Assembly (NCBI GenBank): GCA_019649035.1
Contig: BMAT01010138.1
Coordinates: forward strand, 70,803-94,367
Direction: 5' to 3'
Origin: Elysia marginata
Lineage: Eukaryota; Mollusca; Gastropoda; Plakobranchidae
Length of the DNA stretch: 23,565 nt
Positions within the stretch are counted from its first letter, which is position 1; the number at the start of each line of letters is the position of its first letter. Shown here piece after piece: positions 1-12,500 of this stretch. Made by a program: the position numbers and the translations under genes. Under the pieces are notes generated by a model. That model saw only the letters and a program-made list of their open reading frames with translations. It searched no databases and was not told the DNA's origin.

Positions 1-335
1 TATCACTCTTGTTATTATCTTTGATGTTATTATTACTCTTGTTATTATCACTCTTGTTATTATCCCTGTTGTTATTATCACTTGTTATTATCACTCTTGT
101 TATTATCACTCTTGTTATTATCACTCTTGTTATTATCACTCTTGTTATTATCTCTTTTGTTATTGTCTTTGTTGTTATCATTACTGTTGCTATTATCTCT
201 GCTTTTATTATCACTGTTGTTGTTATCTCTGTTGTTGATACCTCTGTTGTAATTATCCCTATATCTTGATATCACTATTCTTATTGTCATTGTTGTTATC
301 ACTGCTGTTATTATTACTGTTGTTATTGTAATATA
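1..335. repeat. 15-bp minisatellite, intronic
   Basis: Tandem array of a 15-bp unit close to TATCACTCTTGTTAT, about twenty copies. The copies at about 76-150 are nearly identical and those towards 335 are degenerate. It runs off the left edge, so its full size is unknown. It ends about 55 bp before the splice acceptor of the first visible exon. Because the unit is a multiple of three, it makes fake ORFs on both strands (Leu/Val/Ile-rich on +, Ser-Asp-Asn-Asn-Lys repeats on -). Neither has splice or start context, so I call this non-coding satellite DNA. Confidence 0.9.
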
Positions 336-389
336 GGTTCATTATGCTAGGGTTAATTGCGTTATATTCCAACTCTTTTTCGTTTGCAG

Positions 390-733
390 AAACACCCCAA
401 CAACCACAAAAGAACCAACTGCGAAAGCCCAGCCTATCTCAACTGAGCCATCATCAACCTTTCTTCCTACTTCAGATCCGCCTCTAACAGATCTCCAATA
501 CTCTGAATCAACATACCCCACCTGGCCTGTCGCCGTGACTAAACCCTTGCTAACCTATCCTAGACTAGGCCTAGATAACTTTCAACCAGGATTTAAAGAG
601 TCGCCGTACAAGAAACCCCTGGAACTCTTGTGGTCATCTAGTCGTTGGAAGAAGAGATTTGAGAACAGATCAACATTACCTGGGGTGTCCAACAGCAAAC
701 GTTGCAAATTGTCAGACAATCACGGACCGTCAT
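390..733 (+). CDS. Exon A of the cysteine-rich gene (Pro/Thr/Ser linker, dibasic sites)
   Basis: The acceptor is a pyrimidine tract ending TTTTTCGTTTGCAG at 389. The donor is GTAAGT at 734. The first base completes a codon begun upstream, so a 5' exon must exist outside the window. The exon encodes 114 residues starting NTPTTTKEPT, rich in Pro, Thr, Ser and Tyr, and ends in SKRCKLSDNHGPS with one base of a split Cys codon. The stretch around SSRWKKRFENRS is basic and could be a proprotein-convertase site; this is inference. The reading frame stays open into the intron for another 29 codons, which I take as chance. Confidence 0.75.
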
Positions 734-968
734 GTAAGTGTCTTTTTTTGTTTACATTAGGTTCATATGATGTCAACACGAAAACTAAATTATTTGCGGC
801 TGCTCATGGCGAAAGAGAATGAATTGGGAAGGAGATGACAGAGAGATAAAAAGGAGGTATTATAATGAGAGAATTAGTAGAATAAGGCTAGCTATCCCGT
901 ATAATTTCTCAAAGAATGAAAAAAGGTATTTAGTTATAGACTGATAGGAAAATTACAAGAGAGAGCGA

Positions 969-1018
<50 letters not shown>

Positions 1019-4000
1019 CAAGCTGGAAACGCAAGCGGAAACAAAAGGAGAGGAGAGACATATAAAGGGGCATTTTAGACACCACTGACTGGCACACACA
1101 CATGGATAGAGTTAGATAGACAGAGAGAGATAGAAAAGGAGATAGAGAGACAGGCAGAGACATAGGAAGAGAGAGAGAGAGTGGAAATAGGAAAGCAGAT
1201 TGGGGAAGGGATGCAATTTCTAGGCAGTGTATCAAATAATAGAAAAAGAACAATAACTATGACATGACTGAGCTAGAATTCAAATTTCCAGCCTCTTGGA
1301 TTGAAACCAAATACCAAATTCCAGACCACCACAACCGCAGTATTTAGCTTGTAAAAGTAAAAGTCGTGAATTATTTATGACTGTCATTAGGCGATTTAAG
1401 TAGGATCAGACATTCAATAGCTAGTTTAATGAAGAAAAGTGAAAAAAAAGGTTGCGCTTTGAAATAATATAAAAATATAATGGAGAGTAAAGAGCTGTTT
1501 TATTTAGCGTCTATTCCACTCATGTGCTCTAAGTGATTTACGTGAGTTCCTCGACAGATCATTACTAACCAATACCTGATTAACTCACAAAGGAGAATCA
1601 AATAAAGCACAACACTCTAGCATACTGACAAGATCTTTTTTGCCCATATCAGGGTACCTTTGAACAATAAATATAAACAAAAATGTCAATAAAGGCAAAT
1701 ACAAATATTGCAAATTATACGTAAGGGCTTTGAGAAACTGTTACATTTTACCCATAAACTGTTTCTAATAACTACGCTTTTAGAAACGATCCTGAATTTC
1801 AAATTAATGGGCAGAACTAAAGGAAACAAACGTAAGAGCATTTTAATCACCCTCAGCGAGTAAAAATAAATAGCTTTGGGAGAATAAATTGTTTGTTTTT
1901 TCCAAAATATTTTTTTTTTATTTTAGACACAAGCTCAGTTCCTAGATCTACAGGGTAACATGCAAAAAACTACAATTCGTAACGAAAAAACATCAAAGAA
2001 ATAAATATGTCCGGCACCTCTCATTCCCGATCAAAACCATAAATAAACCAAGTTAGACTTTATTCACAAAAACTCATTACGCTACATAATGTCATGACAA
2101 TAAAGACATAAGTCAATTATCTTTTAGAACTAAAAACCTTATTTTTCATATTTATAGAAGTCATTGACTAAACAGCCAACTGAATATTATAAGGCAGTAT
2201 ATTTACAAAACGAGTTGACATTCCAGACTTTTCGCTTCTTGGTTTTATCAGTAACAAAAATAACTATTTGGTATTTAGCTACCCCATTTGCTCTGACTTA
2301 CATAAAGTTCAAGTTTACCAGGAAGTGATGGAAGTTAAAACAGTGTTAAATAGATGCCTCCCATGTCTGATAAATAAAAAGTATAACTATTAGGAACTAA
2401 CAATGGTTTATTGATTAAAATCTTGTTTCGTTAATATAAGTCATAATGCCGGGCCACCTTTACTCATCAGAAATAAATGGAATGTCTGGACTGAACATCA
2501 GTTCTCTCAAGCAGCCTAATGAATGTTTTAGATTAAATGAAATAAAAGTAGAAGTGTTTTTCATTAGTCTGAGGTTAACCATGTTTCCGACAACTAGTTC
2601 TTCTTTACCGCCCGTGATGTACAAAAAAGGAAACCTGTTCTTTATAACTTACATATTCTTTAGGAAAATGTTCCAGTTAATCAAATGATTTTTTGTCCAT
2701 GCGGGATGTCAAATTATTTGAAATGTACATGACCAAAATGATTACTATTTCCAATTTTCAATATAATATATCAACTGGCCAAGGTAAAAAGCAGGTTTTT
2801 TCGTTTTTTTAGAGGAAGGGGGGGGGGAGGGGGAGGGAGGGAATTCCTTGTTTTCAACTTCATGTGTCGTTTGGGTCAGGAGTTCTTTAAACATTATTGA
2901 ATCGCGGCTTTATAATTATAATTTTTTTTCTTTGGTATATTTCGATAGAACTATTTTTTACCTTTCTTAAATTCCCACCTATCTTTCCCTATATCCCGAA
3001 TTCCTTTCTTGTCTTCTCCCTTTTTAAGTGTGTATTTCTTTTATTCAATAAACTTTATTCCTGACATCACCATACCACCCCTATCCCCAACCTTAGAAAA
3101 GATCAAAGAAAAAAACCGAAAACTACATAATTTTTCATCTAAAAAAAAAGACTTTAAAATAATTATCAAAGACGAGATCTATATCCTGTGTATAGTGGAC
3201 ATTCACAAAGCTTAGAGCATGTAAAACTATAAAATGAAGACAAATATTAAGAAAAGAGACTGAAACAGTATGCTTCTTAAGACCTTGTGGTTTTGGTGAA
3301 TATACTGTAACGTGATATAAATCAAGTGCAAAAATCACATCATTATTTTTTCTTCAACCTTTTATACGATACTGCATTTGATTTGAACGCAAAGTCGATA
3401 CTGTTAGTAGTTTCACGCAAGTAAACAAGTTAACGAGCCTTACTCGCCTACCAAGAAATTAAGATCAATCACGACTAGGAAGTCAGTTTGATTATTATTA
3501 TTGCAATTACACTGTTTTGTTCCCTTTGAACCCATAACTTCCTGCTTTCAATTTAAATGTAATGGGGTAACCTCAATATTCTGATCAATCATAAAACTAC
3601 AATAGACTAACATCTTCGCTCATGAAAAAAAAAACCTCAAGGTGTGACATTGAAAGCTGGTATTATCAGTCAGTGCAACAATTATACACGTGCTTAGAAT
3701 ATATTATGAATTTTCATAGTTTGTTTCCTTCATTGCAGGTGTAGACTGCGAGGAAGGATCGATCATTACTTATCATTGTGAGTTTTTTAAACTCTGCATG
3801 TACATGGTCTTTGTGAGTCTTCAGTAATACCGCGATCGTGACTATAGTAATCCACCTAGTTGTCACGATTCCAAGTCCGTTTAGTCAAAGAGAATTGAAT
3901 AGCAAGCAAGAGGGGGAACTGAGCCAAACGCTTTCAGACAACAGTGCTAACAAAAGCGTATGCGAATAGAGCCGGTAAACAAAGCATACGCCTAGTGGTT

Positions 4001-6564
4001 TAGTGTAGACTGTAGTAGTATGTGTGTTTGTACTTGCTGCTATTACATTTTTATCTTACCGTCTCTATTTCTGTTGCTATGCAGCCATGCCTATACGCTT
4101 AGCCAGCGTCGCTCGGCTCCCTTGCTCTCCAAACTCTTTGGTTTAGGTTAAAAGAAATGATGATTATAGGGATCACCTCATCGCCATGTACAGGGACTCT
4201 GTTATATATAAACAAAACTTGTTGTTTGATAATTCGGTACCTTTAAAATCATCATACCCATTAGGAAGCTTTTGTTTTTATTGTTCTCAGTGTCCGAATA
4301 TCTCATAGATGAAATTGAGACATGGCAAACATATATAGCTGCGGAATGTATTCTTCTTTTTCAAAGTAAGGCCAATTTCATATCGCGATTTTGCGTTTTC
4401 TACCTTTTTCATATCGATACTGCGTTCTATTCGAAGAAGGCAGTGCTTTATAAAAACGGAATTTAAAGGAAAACGTTAATAGATTAAGATTCCAGCAATT
4501 TCTATCTCTTAAATAAGGTTTTTGGAAAGTAGAGGAGACACTGTGGTCGCTCTGATGCGAAAACTTTACACGATGTAGCTAAAGGAAAAGGTTACCCAGC
4601 AACATGACGTCAATCTGCGGCAGTCTGTTCTTCCACTTCAATGTTGAACAATTAGTGGCAAGTTCGAGTGAATTGATTTAGGATTTCCATCGTAGATTTT
4701 GTAAAATTAATGTTGAATTTTAAAAGAACTTATTCTCATGAAGAGCTCTTCACGGGAAGCTTAAAACTAAGCTACGATTCCTTTTATAATCTTATTCATA
4801 ATTGCTGCCTGAATACACGGGTAGGTCAAGCTAGAACCTAGTTTTGTTGATATAGAAATTATAACTATTGAAGCAGGGACTAAAATTTAATTTAAACATT
4901 GTTTATTTGGCACCAAAACCCTTCTTTAACAAACGAACAAAATTACTTCCGAGGAAGCTGTTTAAAAGATAACCATATGACAGAATTACACAACTCATCT
5001 TTACATAAATCTCACGGATTTTTCCACGTTATCCTGGAAACAAAATTTGAATGTTCAAACCCACTTACATTCCTACAACGATGAAGTTATTCGGTTTTTG
5101 CTCTCATAATATATAGGGTAGACTAGTGGATGGGGAGAAAATCTTGAAAGCTTGCAAGGTTTTAAAAAATATTTTGATAGGATAGAGAGGTGAAAGAGAT
5201 AATGAGGTCAACTGAATGCAAAGAGAAAATGGGGAGCAAAATAGAAAGGTAGAGGAATAAAGATGATCAATGAAAAGACGGATAGAGAACAGGGGAAGAA
5301 AGGAGGGTTTAAAGAAAGTGAAAAAAGAGAAATAAAGACAGACATACATGCAGACGGGTGGAGAAAGATTTAAGATTAACCTTGATCTCCAAAGCTCTAT
5401 TAAAAAGAAACCAAGATAAATCAATTCCTTCTAAATCCAAAGCTTCCCAAGAATGCTAAAGACGGTGAAAAAAATGTAGGAGACAGTTGGCAGACTGGTG
5501 TCTGTCTGTTTTCGAGCATCTGTTTCTGTATCTATATTAATTTATACCTAACCTCTTCTATATACTTTTCTCTGTCGGTCAGTCGGTCTTAAGGCTTGTC
5601 AGTTTGATTCTCTCTATATCCCCCTCCCTCTCTTACCCTCTCTTCCTTTAACCATCTCTCTCTCTGGTCTTCTTCTCTCGCTATCTTTCTCTCTACCCTT
5701 TTCACCAAGTCCTTATACTCCTAAAAAAACATTTCTTTTATATATTGATTCAGACTTCTCTGTAAATTTGCAAGCTATGTTATTCTCTTGACAAGTGTAC
5801 ATTCCCCATACAAAACATGCAACGTGCTACATAATCTTAGAAAGCGCGGCATTCTTAAGGCATCCATTGTTATTTATCTTTCTCTTTCATCGGTTGGACT
5901 AATACATTGCATGCCAACAGCAATTAACTCGGATCAAACGACTTTTCCTCATATTTACAATATGAAATGCTATGTATAAGCTCAGTAGAAAAACTGTACC
6001 AGGATTTTAAATATATGTATTATTGTGTAGATGCACTTTCTTTACACCTATACGTGTTGAAAGCTACATCCTTTTTTCATTGTGAACATACATCCGTGCT
6101 GTCTTCTCCGAAATTGAGCTTTATTGAAATCCAATAACATAGACAATCATCTACTTAGCCATGTCTCGACCCACATATTGAATGTGAGGTAGGTGTTGGA
6201 CGCATCGTCTCCCTAAGGTTTATTGCTTACCTTTTTAATATCGTTATTGCATGATACTGTTTTCACGTTTTCTCCCTCTGAAACAAATCAATAATTATAT
6301 ATTAGTTATCTTTCACATTTTACAACTTTTGGCGAGTCCAAATCAGTATTCTCATTCTTTAAAAAATAACAACTTTTTTTGAAATTCAGGTGTTTCTCGG
6401 GTAGTCGCAATTTTTCTCCATTTTTGCATCAGCTGTTCGTATCCATGTTAGGCCATTTGAGAACGCAATAATATTTTACCTATATCAATTTTTGTCCACT
6501 TTTATATTATCTTCTTCTTCTTCTTCTTCTTCTTCTTCTTCTTCTTCTTCTTCTTCTTCTTCTC

Positions 6565-6596
<32 letters not shown>

Positions 6597-9500
6597 CCTT
6601 CTTCTTTTGCTTCTTCTTCTTCCTCCTCCTCCTCTCCTTTTTGTACCTCTTACTGTCTTTATGTTTCCCTCTATTTCAGTTTCAAATTATTTTTGTTTGC
6701 TTTTTTTTTCCTGTTTTTTTCGGCCTTTTTTCTTCTACTCTCTGTATGTCTATCTCTCTCTCTGTCTGTCTCTCTTTACCCTTCTCACTCTCTCTTTTTT
6801 GTAGCTCTCTATCTTTCTCTCTCTCTCTTGAACTCAGGGAAAGCTGCCGGCTCTGCTTAGGTCGCATCAGAAGCGTAAAAATTAAAATCATGTATAACCG
6901 CAGACCTATTACGTGCTTTCTATATTTCCTGAAATTTCGAGTGAGGAAAAATTTTAAGGAGAATTGAAAGAATGCCACCTGGTAGATATACCAATGAAAG
7001 GAAATCTCATTAGCTGTGAAAATTACAGAGGAATTCAACTCGAACAGGTTCAGGTAACGTTTACAGAAGGCTTGTGTTGGATATAATGGAAGGAACAATG
7101 GACAGGAGTTCAGGAACAACAGGTCAACAATAAATCAGCACTTTAAGAATCATCTTGGAGCAGTCGCAGGAATGGAACTTCTATCTGGTAATCAACTTCA
7201 TCGACTACGAAAGAGATTTTAACAGCATCGACTAGGCAACACTATAGAAAGTTTAAAGACGTCATGGGATCCTACAGAAGTTATAAGCATTATTTTTAAA
7301 GCATGTATGATGGCACGACCGACAACGTTTTACACCAGTGAGTTCTAAATTAGATTCGAAATCAATTGAAAGTTGACACCAGGATACCTTCTGTGGCAGT
7401 TCTTTTTTAATTATACTAATTGTTGACTGGTTAATAAAAAAGCAAACATTTGTAGAGAAAATATCATACAATGGACTTTCTGAACACAAATACAGATCTC
7501 GAATACTCCGATAACCTGGCTCTGCTATCTCACACTCACCGAGAAAGACGTATCTGCTTGATAAAACCTCCAAATCAATTAGACTCCACATCCACCCAGC
7601 ACAGTCTAAGGTATTATGGTTAATTATGGCACCAACTAAAGACGAGTAGGTAAGACTCTAAGGGAAAATTTGAGGAAATAGAATCTTTTTGCTACAAATA
7701 ATACACAGAAAGAGAGAAACGGAAGCAGACATAAATTCAAGAACACGAAAGGCGCAGACAGCATTCAATGCTCTCAGCAGTTAGATCTGAAAAGGAAAAG
7801 AGATTTCTCTGAAGAATAAAACAAGACTCTTTAATTTGGACGTAGCGTTAATCCGTCATTAAGTCAGAAATGAAGATGTCCGGAGCTGAACCAAACAAAG
7901 ACGATTAACCGATGATATTTGTAAACGAAGTGAAAATGGATTGGACACCCATTAATAAAAGACAATAACAACATAGTCAGGAAAGCGCTTGATTGGGACC
8001 CACAGGGTGAAAGTGAAGAGGGGCAGGCCATAAGGAACATGGACAAGAGTACAGGAAGTGGACTTGAAAAGACTTAGAAAGTCATGGAATGAGGTTAAAA
8101 AGCTGACCAGGGCAGAGATATGTAAAGGTTGCTGGTCTGTAGCCCTTACCCTGACACAGGGTGATGAGGGCAATGATGATGATGATCGATTTCAAACATA
8201 ACTTACCTTATTACTGTAGCCTATGGTGAAACTAAAAACATGAATGGATAATTTTAACACCGAAATTAAACTGTGGCATGTTTTTTTTTTCATTCTCCAT
8301 TTCATTGTTTCTAGGTCTTGGTTTGTTATAATTTTTTTTTGCATTTCATACATAATGTTTTCAACAGTAAGTAATACCGTAAGCATGTCCGATTCCACCA
8401 GCCAAAAAAATTTATGTTACAGAACATGATCTGAGGTAAGAAAGAACGCGGATCCCCAACAAAGGGAAGGTTTTGTGGATGGATCAGTAGAGTAAGCAAT
8501 AAAAGAAACATACATTTTCTTCTAGAATACAGCGATTGAAATATCCTGTGCTGTCCGTGTCAGACTGAGTTAGACGTCCTTAGAAAACAAAATCCACCCG
8601 ACGTTCTTATCAAAACTACAAGCGATTAAGTGGACAGCACACATCTGCTTTGCGTAAAAACAAAGAACAAACAAACAATGAAAACCTGAGGTTATAGACT
8701 TCCTTCACATACCTAATGTCTACAACAAAGCTTACAGCGACAAACTGAGATATTAGGAGTTGACCAACAGATGTCGTGACTACAGCTATTACATTCGGCG
8801 ACATTGGAAACACTTATAACCTGCTCATATTCAATGCAAAGTAATGATCTCTAAAAGCTTTGAGTCTTTGGCTACGTCAAAAAGGAAGGGAAAACCCCCA
8901 TGCTAACAAATGTTGAACCCTTTGTTCGCATGTTGCCATGACAAGAGATTATTTTTGTTTTATCCGTCTGGCGCTAAAATTAATCTGATCTACAGACTTC
9001 AACCTCTAGCTTAGAAAAACTCCTTTGTTTCATATTCAACAAGTACCAAAAAGGTTTAAGTGGGGCCGCGAGTTAAACGTCATGTCTGAAGTTCAACGCT
9101 GTACCGCGTTGAAAAAAAATAAAATTTCGCTTAAAAGCATTCAGGTTTTCTAAAGTCCGTTTCACATGACGCGCTATACGGAAGATCTCGGACCGTCTCT
9201 GAACCAGCCATACGTTTTTGCTATCACGACGTCGTGTTCCATTCCCATATGCAGTGAACTGTAAAGGTTATATATATATACAGAGACATAAAATTTCGAA
9301 GTCTCTGGTCCAGAAATAGTCCGGGGTCTTCCGCATAGGTTACGCGACATGTGAAAAGGGTTTTATGCTGCATTATATGTGAAGACGGAAGGGTTATAAT
9401 AGCCCCTGTAGCGGATGTTTGAAGAGATACGAGATACTTGACATTTTGCTATTAAAGGTTGGAGGCCCAAGGATGTCTCATGATGTTTTTGTTCGTACTT

Positions 9501-12500
9501 CATTTTCCACTTGATTTCTCATAGGCGTCAACCCAAAGTTCAGCGAGTAGTTAAAAGTAACAGGTAGTGACGCAATATTTACCAATGTGCTAGACAGACA
9601 AGGATATAAGAGTATATATCTGTGAGGGCCATATACCAGTCGATGGTATTGAGGTTTTTAATCGCGACCATTTTGTGAGGATTAAAGCAGTTTGTAGTTG
9701 GAAGTTCGTACTGTTTTTGTAGTTCGTGTGAAGTCCTCCTGTGATGTTTTTTAGGGCGTTAAGTGACTGTGGAAAACTATTCCATGTTTTTGTGACCCTC
9801 ACACCAAGAAGTTCTTTAAAACATTTTTTCAAGTATCAAGACGGCAGGCTTGTTCAGTGGAATTGTAACAGTGACCCCTTGTTCTATTTAGGGTAGTCGC
9901 AGGATTTTCGAAAGAGGCGCATTTGTCTGTCGGCATTGGTTAACATCTTGTGGTATTGTTCACTGAACTACAATTTGGTATCAACAAGCACGTTTCGACA
10001 TGAAAATCTACGTCTTTCGCACAGTGTGGTATTTATTTTAACTAGTCCACAACACAAGCACACGCATTCTCTCTCTCTGCTTCTCTCTCTGTCTCTTCCT
10101 CTATCTATCTACCTATCTATCTCTGTTTCATTTTTTCGTAACTGATAGTCATTTGACCACTCTTGAAGTGCATCTAAATCAGATGGTAGTTATTAAAAAA
10201 TTTGAACATTGCACACAAGGGAAAATAATTTAGAGTCCTAAGCCAACATTCTTTTTATTAAGTTGCTCACTACTTCTGGCATTCCGTAAATATAGACATT
10301 ATTTCTATGCAAACAACAGTTTTAAGATTCTGGTCCTAGGCGACAAATAAACAAAGTCAAGTATTACGCATAAACGGCGGGCCGTGAAAATTTTGTTAGG
10401 TACTTTGAGCAAAATGAAATATCACTTAGGAATTACAAAAGAAGGCGAGTTCATTTTTATCTTTCTCTTATGGCGTCCATACTCTGTGTCTCGCCCTCTT
10501 TTCCTGTTATTTCCCTTCCATCTGCCAGCGTATCCTAGTAGAACATTGGCCCATTATGCTCATTAACGCCCTCTCTTTGACTTATATCTCGCTCTACATT
10601 CTTAATTCTTTTATAATAAACTTGCTGATCGATCATGTACAATCGCACCCATTTGACAACAATAGAACCTTTGCATAGCATACTGGTACTTTGAATACCA
10701 TCCTATCATGATCTGATCTTGGTTTACTTTGAATTTTACAACCCAATATAGTTATAACACACAAATTACTACGTCTTACCTGTGTTCAGAAATACCACCA
10801 TTATATACTTTTGAAGGAAATTTTAATTTCCTAAATTACAGGAAAAATTTACATGAAAAGAGAATTTAATATGCATACAATTCAGTTTTTAATTAAGTAT
10901 TCAAAATGCACTATTTGTTTTCTTAAAAACAATCATTTTATAACAAACCCAGTGACATCGAGACACATTTCGGCGCAACTCGTTTCTTTACGATTTCAAT
11001 TTAGAGACTCATGGATTAGAAACAGTAACATAGGTAGTTTCTGGTTTGCAACAAAAGATACTTGACTATAATGTCGCATTCAATCACTGGCTTGTTTTCA
11101 ATCCTATAATGGTGGCAAGGAAACAATGTCTTTTCTGACAAAGGGATGGTCGTGCAGATTGCCTTTTTATCAAAATATAATTATTACATCTAAGGTTTTT
11201 TTTTTGTTTCACATAAGCTGAAGGCGAATAAAAAGGCTTTGATTATTTTTTTTTAGTAAGGAAATGTATTAGTTTTAATCAAATGCATAGTTAGATATCG
11301 GCATCTACCTTTCTCATTAATATTAAAAGAATTTGCAACGGTAAAACAAATAAATAAAACACCTAATTATGACAAGACGGGACGAAGCTAAACATCCGCA
11401 TAAATGTCATCGTTTTACGAATGACCCAAAATCACAAGGTTGATTTAAAAGAGCTGGAGCAAAAAGGAACAGAAATAAAACGAATCTTTTTCATAAACTA
11501 TATATTACTTTCACAGGCACAGGCCACAATCCCTCTTTTTTACGCTGAAACCCACCAGGTGGGTTTGTGTTGATAAATTCTTTATTATAATTTTTGTACT
11601 TACGGATTTTTAAGGCAAATGAGATAAATTACTTTGCCACTTAAGCATTAGCAGATTGTTGACAGGATTCTGTCCTGTTGACCTATGTCGGCAAGGTTGA
11701 TGAGGCTATTAAACAGACTAATTTTCACCCATACTATGATTTTTAACGCATAAAGACATGAAATAATAAGATTATACAATCTACCTACACAAAAACAAAA
11801 CAAAATCTCAAGGTCTTAGATTACTTCGCTAAAAATTCCTTGAAGCCTTGGAGCGATTTCCGTGAGTCTGTGTGTTACCCTTCCCCATGGACGACCTTAA
11901 AACAAAATTAGGTTTTTCATGACAACCGGCAAATCCATGATTAGTCTATGAAACTGTGTAGAATAGCCTGTTGTTGAGAAATGCTGTATTACGTTATTTG
12001 CTCTTAAATTTTGCTGTACTTTATTCAAATCTTATAGAACTTTATTTCAAAACATACATTTGTAATTTATAAGGATTAAGTTGCCATTAATTTTAAGCAC
12101 TGCAATGTCAATTAAAATGAAAGCCAATGGAAATTCTCGAATCACTCCTAGCGGTGATAGGTATTTTTGTGTGTGAATCGGAACACTTCATTGAAGTAAG
12201 GCAAGACTTTTGGATAGGCAATTATTTGAACTTAAGTTGTTAGATTATTATCTAAAAGTATTAAAACAAAATGTTATAGCTGAAAGCTAACCTTCTCATA
12301 AACTTATCTGGTAGTGATTTTTTATCGTGGATAAATTAATTAGGAGAAAGACTGAACTAAGCATTATTTAAAAAAAAGATGAAATTCAGGACGTGTAATA
12401 ATTTTCTACTGGCTGTGGCTGTCCATCGGATCCAATAATGACATTTTCTCCAGTTTGTTGAGCATTGGTGTAGTATGCGTGGGTGGCACTACATTCCCTA

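Larger units (their letters stand above)
734..3738 (+). other. Intron 1 of the cysteine-rich gene (3005 bp)
   Basis: AT-rich non-coding DNA between a GTAAGT donor and a TTCATTGCAG acceptor. It holds a (GA)n microsatellite and a G-quadruplex motif, listed separately. The rest (about 1200-2810 and 2845-3738) shows only short chance ORFs, poly-A/T runs and an ATTATTATTATT run near 3490. I see no gene or recognisable mobile element in it. Confidence 0.65.

Noticed and set aside
9-302. Low-complexity ORFs on both strands (Leu/Val/Ile repeats on +, Ser-Asp-Asn-Asn-Lys repeats on -)
   Set aside because: Pure products of the 15-bp minisatellite, whose unit length is a multiple of three; no splice or start context.
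930-1253. 107-codon minus ORF rich in Ser/Leu
   Set aside because: Complement of the (GA)n tract.
6492-7119. Poly-Ser ORF and overlapping ORFs on both strands
   Set aside because: Generated by the (TTC)n and CT-rich tracts.
8192-8398. Minus ORF ending at a perfect AAG/GTAAGT donor
   Set aside because: Phase 0 fits no acceptor found to its left, the N-terminal part has chance-ORF composition, and it borders the RTE tail.
8616-8813. Minus ORF with a hydrophobic N-terminal half
   Set aside because: Short, no homology recognised, no promoter or splice support.
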